Below are positions 1 to 5,494 of a stretch of 6,954 nt of DNA, in pieces; the stretch's first letter is position 1, and each line of letters opens with the position of its first letter. The stretch comes from Anaerolineales bacterium. Lineage in GTDB: Bacteria; Chloroflexota; Anaerolineae; Anaerolineales; E44-bin32. The stretch lies in contig DAOUTT010000113.1 of the NCBI GenBank assembly GCA_030668545.1, positions 1 through 6,954 on the forward strand. The letters run 5' to 3'. The notes under the pieces were generated by a model, which worked only from the letters and a program-made list of their open reading frames with translations, did no database searches and was not told the origin of the DNA. The translations under genes were made by a program, and so were the position numbers.

Positions 1-58
1 ATTAGCAGACCTCATCGACAAAGACACCTTCGTTATGAACCTGTTCAATAGGGTCCCA

Positions 59-67
59 TGTTATAAT
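59..67 (+). promoter_or_regulatory. extended -10 promoter of the DUF151 gene
   Basis: A perfect TATAAT hexamer at 62-67 is preceded by TG one base upstream (59-60), the TGnTATAAT extended -10 form recognised by housekeeping sigma factors. No good -35 hexamer is seen at 16-18 bp, which fits an extended -10 promoter. Transcription would start near 74, giving a leader of about 35 nt before the ATG at 109. Inferred from sequence only. Confidence 0.6.
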
Positions 68-95
68 CGCTTCGTCCATGAGAAATGGTGGATTT

Positions 96-100
96 GGAGG
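96..100 (+). promoter_or_regulatory. ribosome binding site deciding the DUF151 start
   Basis: GGAGG followed by an 8-nt spacer to the ATG at 109. It lies inside the longer open frame that begins at ATG 85, so it argues for 109 as the true start. Confidence 0.7.
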
Positions 101-108
101 CTTGGTGG

Positions 109-630
109 ATGGTTGAAGTCGAGATCGACAGCATTCGGGTTAGTTTGATGTCTCAACAACGGATCGTCATCCTGAAGGAGCGAAATTCCGAGCGCTTCCT
201 GCCCATCTGGATCGGCCCCTACGAAGCTGAGGCAATCACGCTCAGCCTGCAGGAAGTAGAAGTCACCCGACCCTTAACGCATGATCTGCTTCGCAACACC
301 CTACAAGAACTTGGCGCAGAAATCATTCAAGTTAATATTACCGCTCTCCGTGATGATGTCTTTTACGCCCGAATTATCGTAACCATTAATAGCCGTGAAA
401 TCTCAATTGATTCGCGCCCTTCAGACGCCCTCGCTCTCGCGGTTCGCGCTCACGTTCCCGTTTTCATCGCTGAAGACGTCATGAACGAAGCCGCATCAAT
501 TCCCGAAGAAAACATCGAAGGGGAAGATATCGAGGGGGAACCCGATGAACGCTTGGACGTATTTAAGGATTTCGTAGATACACTTAACCTCGATGACCTC
601 GAAACTACCGAAGATGACGATAAGGAATAA
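109..630 (+). CDS. DUF151 / bifunctional nuclease family protein
   Basis: A 173-residue protein of the bifunctional nuclease (BFN, DUF151) family, whose characterised members have DNase and RNase activity; the role in this lineage is unknown. Family marks visible are LPIWIGPYEAEAI at residues 31-43, the IDSRPSDALALAVR block at about 100-113, and the following VPVFIAEDVM strand. After about residue 130 comes a strongly acidic tail (repeated Glu/Asp with a DVFKDFVDTLNLDD segment), a low-complexity extension of the core fold. The start is taken at the ATG at 109 because GGAGG lies at 96-100, 8 nt upstream. An in-frame ATG at 85 would add eight residues (MVDLEAWW) but has no comparable site. The gene has its own promoter and precedes a helicase-loading cluster; a functional link to that cluster is not evident. 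No signal peptide or membrane segment is seen, so it is probably cytoplasmic. Confidence 0.88.
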   Translation: MVEVEIDSIRVSLMSQQRIVILKERNSERFLPIWIGPYEAEAITLSLQEVEVTRPLTHDLLRNTLQELGAEIIQVNITALRDDVFYARIIVTINSREISIDSRPSDALALAVRAHVPVFIAEDVMNEAASIPEENIEGEDIEGEPDERLDVFKDFVDTLNLDDLETTEDDDKE

Positions 631-741
631 ACCAGTTCATCGACTTTAAGTGCGCTCGGCCCAACTTTTCACTGCTGCGCATCAGGCGTCAGAGCGTAAC
701 CGTAATCTCTCCATGATGTGCACGAGAAACTGTCAAAACAC

Positions 742-2136
742 ATGAGTGATCAACCACAACCCCCAAAAAGCATCTCTCCATCCGGTGACGGTCGTCCGAC
801 TCAGGAAATGCCGCACGACCGCCAGGCAGAAGAAGCTGTGCTCGGTTCTGTGTTGGTGAACCCGGAGGCTTATTTCGACGTCGCACACTTTCTTTCAGTT
901 GAAGATTTCTTCCTTCATCGCAACCAGTGGATATGGGAAGCGTTCACCAGCTTGCAAGAACAGCGCCTCCCGGTCGACATCCTTACAGCATCCGAGGAGT
1001 TGGAGCGCCAGGGACGCCTGGACGAGGTCGGGGGTCCAGCATACCTGACAACGCTTATTAACAACGTCCCATCCTCCCTGCACGCCGAGGCATACGCCCG
1101 TGTGGTGGAAGAGACCGCTACCCGGCGCCGGCTCCTGGGCGCCGCGGCTCAAATTGCGCGTCTTGCATATCAAAGCGGGACGACTATTGACGATGTCGTC
1201 AACGAATCAGAGCAATCAATTTTCGGAGTGAGCGAACGCCGCCTCACGCACCATTTGCAGCCAATCAAACGCGTTCTTAGTTCTTATTACGACCGTATCG
1301 ATTACCTCGCCCGACACCAGGATGAGACAATCGGTGTGCCGACCGGTTTCATTGACCTGGATCGTCTTCTAGGCGGCCTGCAGTCGAGCGACTTGTTGAT
1401 CATCGCCGGCCGTCCGGGGCAAGGGAAGTCAGGCTTCTGCATATCGGCAGCGAAGAACGCCAGTCAGATCCACAAGAAACATGTTGCTTTGTTCTCGCTG
1501 GAGATGTCAAACGAGCAGCTCGTTCAACGACTGCTCTCTCAGGAAACATCAATCGACTCACAGCGCTTGCGCTTGGCGAACCTGCGTGATGACGAATGGC
1601 CTCTCTTTACGCAAGCCGTAAGCGCACTAAGCGACACGCACATTTATCTGGACGATACCCCGGCCATCACCCCTCTGCAGTTGAGGACCAAGTGCCGCAG
1701 GTTGCATATGGAAATCGGGTTAGACCTGATTATCGTGGATTATCTCCAGTTGATGACGGGAGATTCCAGGATTGACAACCGCGTTCAGGAGGTCTCCTAC
1801 ATCACACGGAATCTGAAGGGACTGGCCCGTGAGCTTAACGTGCCCGTACTAGCGGCCGCACAATTATCACGAGCTGTTGAATCCCGGCGTCCACCTCGCC
1901 CAATCCTTTCCGACCTGCGCGAATCCGGGAGCCTCGAACAGGACGCCGATGTTGTAATGTTCATTTACCGTCCTGACCAATACGAGGACGATACGTTAAA
2001 ACAGAACATCGCCGAGATTATCGTTGCCAAGCATCGTAACGGACCTGTCGGCAGTGTGGAACTCGTATTCCGCCAATCGCTGGCGAAGTTCGAGAACGCG
2101 GCTACACGCCAGGTCGATCTGGCTGCAGGCACGTGA
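742..2136 (+). CDS. dnaB: replicative DNA helicase DnaB
   Basis: Hexameric 5'-3' replicative helicase that unwinds DNA at the fork and recruits primase; 464 residues from this start, normal for the family, with no intein. The N-terminal helical domain begins at PHDRQAEEAVLGSVL and ends before a linker helix near LQPIKRVLSSYYDRIDYL. The RecA-like domain starts at GVPTGFIDLDRLLGGL. Motifs seen: Walker A GRPGQGKS (residues 223-230; Ser replaces the usual Thr), the catalytic-Glu block LFSLEMS, Walker B LIIVDYLQLM (Asp 333), DLRESGSLEQDADVV, and the Arg-finger block KHRNGPVG near the C-terminus. Start choice: the open frame extends to a GTG at 718, adding eight residues, but neither start has a strong Shine-Dalgarno; the ATG at 742 gives the more natural MSDQPQ N-terminus. 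The next gene overlaps its stop by 4 nt, so the helicase heads an operon with its probable loading factors. Confidence 0.96.
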   Translation: MSDQPQPPKSISPSGDGRPTQEMPHDRQAEEAVLGSVLVNPEAYFDVAHFLSVEDFFLHRNQWIWEAFTSLQEQRLPVDILTASEELERQGRLDEVGGPAYLTTLINNVPSSLHAEAYARVVEETATRRRLLGAAAQIARLAYQSGTTIDDVVNESEQSIFGVSERRLTHHLQPIKRVLSSYYDRIDYLARHQDETIGVPTGFIDLDRLLGGLQSSDLLIIAGRPGQGKSGFCISAAKNASQIHKKHVALFSLEMSNEQLVQRLLSQETSIDSQRLRLANLRDDEWPLFTQAVSALSDTHIYLDDTPAITPLQLRTKCRRLHMEIGLDLIIVDYLQLMTGDSRIDNRVQEVSYITRNLKGLARELNVPVLAAAQLSRAVESRRPPRPILSDLRESGSLEQDADVVMFIYRPDQYEDDTLKQNIAEIIVAKHRNGPVGSVELVFRQSLAKFENAATRQVDLAAGT

Positions 2137-2900
2137 GTGCGCAGGGTCCCCCTGTCCTAAAAACGATATCGATGAATAAAACCGAAAGTTTCGCTGGGTT
2201 TCCAGAGGGTAAACTCCCCCTCACCCCTATTCCCAATGCCTTCTTTAGCGAACTCCTCCCGAGGATCGATCACCTCGGTGAGTTCAAGGTCACCATTTAC
2301 GCTTTCTGGGCTATGACCCAGAAGGAAGGGCGTTTTCGATACATCAGCCTGGAGGAGATGGCTGCCGACCAGTTGCTGATGGAGGGGCTAAAGCCGGAGA
2401 GTATGACGCCACTGGAGACGTTGGTCGATGCATTGGAGCGAGCAGTCGCGCGCGGAACATTCCTGAAAGTGAAGGTCGAGTTCGATCAGGGAGAGGACAG
2501 CTATTTTTTTCTCAACAGTCCCAAAGGGCGTGCTGCAGTCGCTTCAATCGAAGCAGGAGATTGGCAACCCACCGGGGATCCAGAAGCGCCAATTTCTCTA
2601 GCACTCGAGCGGCCCAACATCTATACTCTCTACGAACAGAACATCGGCCCGCTGACACCGATGATCGCCGAGCAGCTCCGCGAGGCGGAAAATGAGTACC
2701 CGCCTGATTGGATTGAAGAAGCTGTCCTTATTGCGGTGACAAATAACGTCCGTAAGTGGCGTTATATCGAAGCTATCCTGGAGGATTGGCAGAATAGAGG
2801 CAAGGATGAGCGAAAAGATCGAGGAGACTCTGAAAAGGCTCGCCGCCGATACGTCGAAGGAAAATTCGCTGACTTCTGGGACACAGCAGCAGACGAGTAA
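2133..2900 (+). CDS. DnaD-domain primosomal protein
   Basis: Likely helicase-loading or replication-restart factor. The C-terminal half is a DnaD-type helical domain: YEQNIGPLTP at residues 167-176, then an acidic helix, then VRKWRYIEAILEDWQNRG (Trp 209 and Trp 219), matching the family's YExN...W.YI..IL..W pattern. The basic tail ending RRYVEGKFADFW resembles the DnaD C-terminal tail that binds DNA. Residues about 25-120 look like an N-terminal winged-helix region (PIPNAFFSELLPRIDHLGEFKVTIYAFW). In Firmicutes, DnaD acts with DnaB and DnaI to load the helicase; that role is inferred here from domain and neighbours. The GTG start overlaps the helicase stop in a GTGA junction, suggesting translational coupling. 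An in-frame ATG at 2172 (MNKTESFAGFPEGK) is a good alternative and would remove 13 poorly structured residues. Neither start has a strong ribosome binding site. Confidence 0.85.
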   Translation: MSAQGPPVLKTISMNKTESFAGFPEGKLPLTPIPNAFFSELLPRIDHLGEFKVTIYAFWAMTQKEGRFRYISLEEMAADQLLMEGLKPESMTPLETLVDALERAVARGTFLKVKVEFDQGEDSYFFLNSPKGRAAVASIEAGDWQPTGDPEAPISLALERPNIYTLYEQNIGPLTPMIAEQLREAENEYPPDWIEEAVLIAVTNNVRKWRYIEAILEDWQNRGKDERKDRGDSEKARRRYVEGKFADFWDTAADE

Positions 2901-2904
2901 CAAT

Positions 2905-4230
2905 ATGGATTCATCACAGCCAAAACACTTGATAGGTGACCCGGATTGCCCTCACTGCCAGGGTCAGGGTTATTTACGTGCAGATCTCCCCATTGATCAT
3001 CCGGATTTTGGCCGCCTACAGATTTGCACTTGCAGACAAGTAGATGTGCACGAGCGAATGCATGCGCGGTTATTCCGCATGAGTCAACTCGACGAGCTCC
3101 AGCACCTCACTTTCGATTCTTTCAACCCGCATGGTCGGGTGGGGCTTGGACCTCAGCAGCAGGAATCGCTTGAGAGGGCTTTCAACCAGGCTCATACATT
3201 CTCAGAACAGGTAGAAGGATGGCTTCTGATGCAGGGCGGGTTCGGATGTGGGAAGACACATCTGGCGGCGGCGATCGCCAACAACGCTGTGGGGAACGGC
3301 ATTCCAACGCTCTTCCTTACGGTACCGGACCTGCTCGATCAACTTCGTTATTCATACTCGGATGAAGAAGTCACATTTGAAGACCGCTTCGAGCAAATCC
3401 GCTCTGCTCCGCTTCTTATCCTGGATGATTTCGGGACGCAAAGCGCAACGCCGTGGGCGCGAGAGAAGCTCTTCCAAATCTTGAACTTCCGCTATATCAA
3501 CCAGCTGCCCTTAGTTGTGACGACGAATCTCGCTATAGAGGAGATTGAGGGGCGAATGCGCTCACGTCTCTCAGACCCGGAGATTGTCACCTATGTGCGG
3601 ATTTACGCTCCAGACCATCGCCGTCCGTTCGACGATACAGGTCAACACGAACTCTCGTCTCTCTCCATCCATGGCCATCAGACCTTCGGCACTTTCAATC
3701 TGAGGAAGGAAGAAAAACTTCCCGCGAAGGATCTAAAAACCCTCGATCAAGCGTTTAAAGCAGCACAGAAATTTTCCGAAGAACCCAAAGGCTGGCTTGT
3801 CCTCATGGGAACTTTCGGGTGCGGTAAGACCCACCTGGCCGCATCTATAGCTAACTACCGTGTTAGCAACGGTTTTCCCGTCATGTTCGTTGTCGTGCCC
3901 GATATGCTCGACCACCTTCGGGCTACATTCAGCCCTGACAGCATGATTTCGTACGACCGTCGATTCGATGAAATCCGAACTGCGGATCTACTTGTCCTAG
4001 ACGATCTGGGAACGCAGTCGATGAAACCCTGGGTGCGCGAGAAGTTGTACCAGCTCTTTAATTACCGATATAACGCAAACCTGCCGACAGTCATTACGAC
4101 TGCAGACGCTCTTGAAGAGATTGACCCCAGACTTCGTGCCCGAATGGGTGACCGCCGGTTGGTGACCGGAGTTAGCATCACCATGCCCTCATACAAGGGA
4201 AAACCAACCAGCAGACGTTCTAAGCGTTGA
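2905..4230 (+). CDS. DnaI/DnaC-like helicase loader with two tandem AAA+ modules
   Basis: Probable ATPase that loads the DnaB helicase; 441 residues, against 245 for E. coli DnaC and about 310 for B. subtilis DnaI, because the AAA+ part is present twice. An N-terminal zinc-binding motif has Cys15-x2-Cys18 and Cys41-x-Cys43 around GQGYLR, as in DnaI-like loaders. Module 1: Walker A GGFGCGKT (111-118), Walker B LLILDDFG (Asp174, Asp175), sensor-1 TTN (Asn208), Arg-rich GRMRSRLSD (216-224), final strand YVRIYAPDHRR. Module 2: Walker A GTFGCGKT (302-309), Walker B LLVLDDLG (Asp366, Asp367), TTA in place of TTN (Ala400), DPRLRARMGD, final strand SITMPSYKG. Both modules open with TFxxFN (69 and 260). 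The ATG at 2905 lies 4 nt after the DnaD-like stop. An in-frame ATG at 2806 would overlap that gene by 95 nt and add 33 residues read from its basic tail, so it is disfavoured. Codons look like those of the neighbours. Confidence 0.9.
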   Translation: MDSSQPKHLIGDPDCPHCQGQGYLRADLPIDHPDFGRLQICTCRQVDVHERMHARLFRMSQLDELQHLTFDSFNPHGRVGLGPQQQESLERAFNQAHTFSEQVEGWLLMQGGFGCGKTHLAAAIANNAVGNGIPTLFLTVPDLLDQLRYSYSDEEVTFEDRFEQIRSAPLLILDDFGTQSATPWAREKLFQILNFRYINQLPLVVTTNLAIEEIEGRMRSRLSDPEIVTYVRIYAPDHRRPFDDTGQHELSSLSIHGHQTFGTFNLRKEEKLPAKDLKTLDQAFKAAQKFSEEPKGWLVLMGTFGCGKTHLAASIANYRVSNGFPVMFVVVPDMLDHLRATFSPDSMISYDRRFDEIRTADLLVLDDLGTQSMKPWVREKLYQLFNYRYNANLPTVITTADALEEIDPRLRARMGDRRLVTGVSITMPSYKGKPTSRRSKR

Positions 4231-4256
4231 CCGCTATCTCTCGTGAATGGTACAAT
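4227..4256 (+). promoter_or_regulatory. tRNA-Glu promoter overlapping the loader stop codon
   Basis: TTGACC at 4227-4232 (five of six bases match TTGACA), an 18-bp spacer, then TACAAT at 4251-4256, preceded by TG one base upstream (4248-4249) as in an extended -10. Transcription would begin near 4263, only a few bases before the mature tRNA at 4267. The loader stop codon (4228-4230) lies inside the -35 hexamer. Confidence 0.75.
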
Positions 4257-4266
4257 GCGGCTCGAT

Positions 4267-4342
4267 GCCCCCATCGTCTAGGGGACCAGGACGTAGCCCT
4301 TTCAAGGCTAAGACCGGGGTTCGAATCCCCGTGGGGGCACCA
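4267..4342 (+). tRNA. tRNA-Glu (anticodon TTC), CCA encoded
   Basis: The full cloverleaf can be drawn. Acceptor arms are GCCCCCA (4267-4273) and TGGGGGC (4332-4338), with discriminator A4339 and an encoded CCA at 4340-4342. The D arm is GTC/GAC around TAGGGGACCAG. The anticodon stem is TAGCC (4294-4298) with GGCTA (4306-4310), closing loop CTTTCAA with anticodon TTC at 4301-4303, which reads GAA and GAG. The T arm is CGGGG/CCCCG with loop TTCGAAT (4320-4326). It has its own promoter just upstream and an intrinsic terminator just downstream, so it can be an independent unit that also receives read-through from the helicase cluster. No second copy of its 3' end is seen in the window, so there is no sign of an integrated element here. 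Confidence 0.97.
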
Positions 4343-4355
4343 GGCATCACTCCTT

Positions 4356-4385
4356 GCACTCGAAGCTGATCTCGAGTGCGTTTTT
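4356..4385 (+). terminator. intrinsic terminator after tRNA-Glu
   Basis: A perfect 8-bp stem, GCACTCGA (4356-4363) with TCGAGTGC (4372-4379), closes an 8-nt loop and is followed by G and five T (4381-4385). It starts 14 nt after the tRNA CCA and would end both the tRNA transcript and read-through from the upstream operon. Confidence 0.85.
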
Positions 4386-4654
4386 GTACCTCTCTGAGCC
4401 TCTATCCCTTCACCGACTCATAGCGAGCATCTCTCAACCCCTCGGCCGTTTCCCCGAGTACTTTATGAATAATCGCAACCTGCAATTTAAACAAGGAAAA
4501 AGCACCTTACCTTTATTAATAGGGTTCTCCTCCGATTACTGTGGAAAGTTGACATAACCATGGATGTCCCTGTCAGAGCAGTCATCACTCGTATCACAAA
4601 GTTCTCTCCTGCCGCCACATGAGTTTTTAGTGAGCAAGAGTACAAATCGTGGAA

Positions 4655-4783
4655 CCCGGTAGGGCAATGCTTGCCCTCAGCCGACCGGACTTAAGCCCTC
4701 CGTAGAGACGCAGCATGCTGCGTCTCTACTTAACTTCCGGTCGCAGGCGCAGCCTGCGCCTAGAGGTTTGAGGCTGAACCGGG
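4655..4783. repeat. cluster of nested inverted repeats (REP-like)
   Basis: Three back-to-back hairpins lie within 129 nt. The first is AGGGCAA-TGC-TTGCCCT (4661-4677). The second is a perfect 28-nt palindrome at 4702-4729 with 14-nt arms (GTAGAGACGCAGCA and its complement). The third is AGGCGCAG-C-CTGCGCCT (4745-4761). The central palindrome is itself enclosed by CGACCGGA (4682-4689) pairing with TCCGGTCG (4736-4743), plus TTAA/TTAA pairs at 4691-4694 and 4730-4733. CCCGGT (4655-4660) and ACCGGG (4778-4783) could bound the whole cluster. Similar intergenic palindromes containing GCATGC are, from memory, dispersed in cyanobacterial and Chloroflexota genomes. A REP-like or small non-autonomous element is therefore likely, but only one copy is visible here. 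Confidence 0.7.
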
Positions 4784-4939
4784 AGATTGGTCATGCTGGA
4801 AGTTATGGGTGGATAAAAACGACCTCCTCCGTCATCGCCAGGTGGGACTAGAAGTTTAGCTTCGGGCGGGACAACGCAGCACAAATCCGCCAGGTCACCC
4901 ACACAATTTGGAGGAGAACTCCCTTTTAAATAGGAAATA

Positions 4940-4964
4940 GGGCTGCCCAAACTTAGAACAGCCC
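4940..4964 (-). terminator. possible terminator of the receiver/kinase unit
   Basis: Read on the minus strand, GGGCTG and CAGCCC form a 6-bp stem with a 13-nt loop about 25 nt beyond the receiver stop codon. It is followed by TATTTCCTATTT, which is T-rich but not a clean T run. The long loop and interrupted tail make this a weak candidate. Confidence 0.4.
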
Positions 4965-4989
4965 CATTCAGTAATCCAACACTATAAAA

Positions 4990-5361
4990 CTATTTTTTTG
5001 CACACTGCTCGATCATGCGGATTAATTCTTCCGAGTCGATGTCCTTCATCATATAGAAAACCGCGCCAGCGCGCAGTGCTGCATCCTCTTCCCACTTTGT
5101 CGGGTAGCTCGTCAATACGGCTAATCGCGGGGAACAATCCATCGCTACAATCGAACGGAGGATTTCCAGCCCCAGCCCATCCTTCCGCTTGACCTCGAGC
5201 AGGACGATGTCGGGCTTCTTCTCTCCGACATCTCGCATTACCTCTTCTACATCCCCTGCGTGACCGATGACGTGTAGGTCCGCCGCCTGGTTTAAACGTT
5301 CTGCCAGCGCTGATCGTACGGTGACATGTTCGTCGATAATATAAAGCCGAGCTTCAGACAA
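4990..5361 (-). CDS. single-domain receiver protein with Glu at the phospho-site
   Basis: A stand-alone response-regulator receiver of about 123 residues, most like NarL/FixJ receivers but with no HTH domain; the frame stops right after the last receiver helix (EELIRMIEQCAKK). Seen: first strand LYIIDEH (acid pair Asp10-Glu11), the third-strand block PDIVLLEVKRKDGLGLEIL, switch LTSY (Thr84) and MMKD (Lys106). The phospho-accepting Asp is Glu56 (codon GAG at 5196-5194), so aspartyl phosphorylation is not expected. A constitutively active-like or pseudo-receiver role is an inference. Start: TTG at 5361 is preceded by TGAGGA with a 5-nt spacer. A TTG at 5385 would add eight residues but has no ribosome binding site. 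It lies 133 nt downstream of a sensor kinase on the same strand, its likely partner. It may act by protein-protein contact, since no output domain is present. Confidence 0.82.
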   Translation of the reverse strand: MSEARLYIIDEHVTVRSALAERLNQAADLHVIGHAGDVEEVMRDVGEKKPDIVLLEVKRKDGLGLEILRSIVAMDCSPRLAVLTSYPTKWEEDAALRAGAVFYMMKDIDSEELIRMIEQCAKK

Positions 5362-5366
5362 TTCTA

Positions 5367-5372
5367 TCCTCA
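5367..5372 (-). promoter_or_regulatory. ribosome binding site for the receiver TTG start
   Basis: TGAGGA on the minus strand, 5 nt before the TTG at 5361. It favours this start over the in-frame TTG at 5385. Confidence 0.55.
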
Positions 5373-5390
5373 GGCTACCCTTCAAGCGCT

Positions 5391-5419
5391 AGTATAGAAC
5401 GGCATCAAGGACTCGATAA
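5391..5419 (-). promoter_or_regulatory. possible internal promoter for the receiver gene
   Basis: On the minus strand, TATACT (5396-5391) is a good -10 hexamer, 17 bp after TTATCG (5419-5414), a poor -35. Transcription would begin near 5383, just upstream of the TTG at 5361, giving the receiver expression separate from the kinase. Weak evidence. Confidence 0.35.
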
Positions 5420-5494
5420 GTGATACCCTTCCTGATGTATTTTGTAACCTGTCACGCAAAAGAGGAATGTCGTCTATAGAGGGGATGGAGCAAA

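Larger units (their letters stand above)
4386..4989. other. non-coding gap between converging units
   Basis: About 600 nt without a credible gene, between the plus-strand tRNA terminator and the end of the minus-strand receiver gene. Short open frames in it lack ribosome binding sites and family-like sequence. The first part (about 4386-4460) is pyrimidine-rich on the plus strand. Positions 4655-4783 hold a cluster of strong hairpins listed separately. A lone TTGACA at 4549-4554 has no acceptable -10 at the right distance. The segment 4784-4930 shows nothing recognisable beyond an 8-bp direct repeat CGCCAGGT at 4836 and 4888. Confidence 0.6.

Noticed and set aside
2..79. Minus-strand 25-codon open frame (begins MDEAIITWDP) divergent from the DUF151 gene
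   Set aside because: The codons look plausible, but it has no ribosome binding site and overlaps the extended -10 promoter on the other strand. Too short to support as a gene.
895..1173. Minus-strand 92-codon open frame
   Set aside because: Antisense to the DnaB N-terminal domain; no recognisable protein features.
2806..2904. Upstream start for the loader at ATG 2806
   Set aside because: The 33 extra residues come from a region that encodes the conserved-looking basic tail of the DnaD-like protein in another frame; the ATG at 2905 immediately follows that gene's stop.
4267..4342. tRNA-Glu as an integration site of a mobile element
   Set aside because: No duplicate of the tRNA 3' end, integrase or phage-like gene is visible in the window.
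4441..4458. Small hairpin CTCGG / CCGAG
   Set aside because: A 5-bp stem with 8-nt loop and no T run; expected by chance.
4354..4557. Plus-strand open frame of 67 codons after the tRNA
   Set aside because: It starts inside the tRNA terminator hairpin, has no ribosome binding site, and its product shows no family-like features.
4549..4577. TTGACA as a -35 box in the gap
   Set aside because: The bases 17 bp downstream (GTCAGA) do not resemble a -10 hexamer and no gene follows on that strand.
4836..4895. 8-bp direct repeat CGCCAGGT, two copies 52 nt apart
   Set aside because: Only two short copies, with no array-like spacing or further copies; not a CRISPR or iteron set.
4726..4950. Minus-strand open frame of 74 codons in the intergenic gap
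   Set aside because: It overlaps the hairpin cluster and the possible terminator; its composition (runs such as VPPGDDGGG) looks like translated non-coding DNA.
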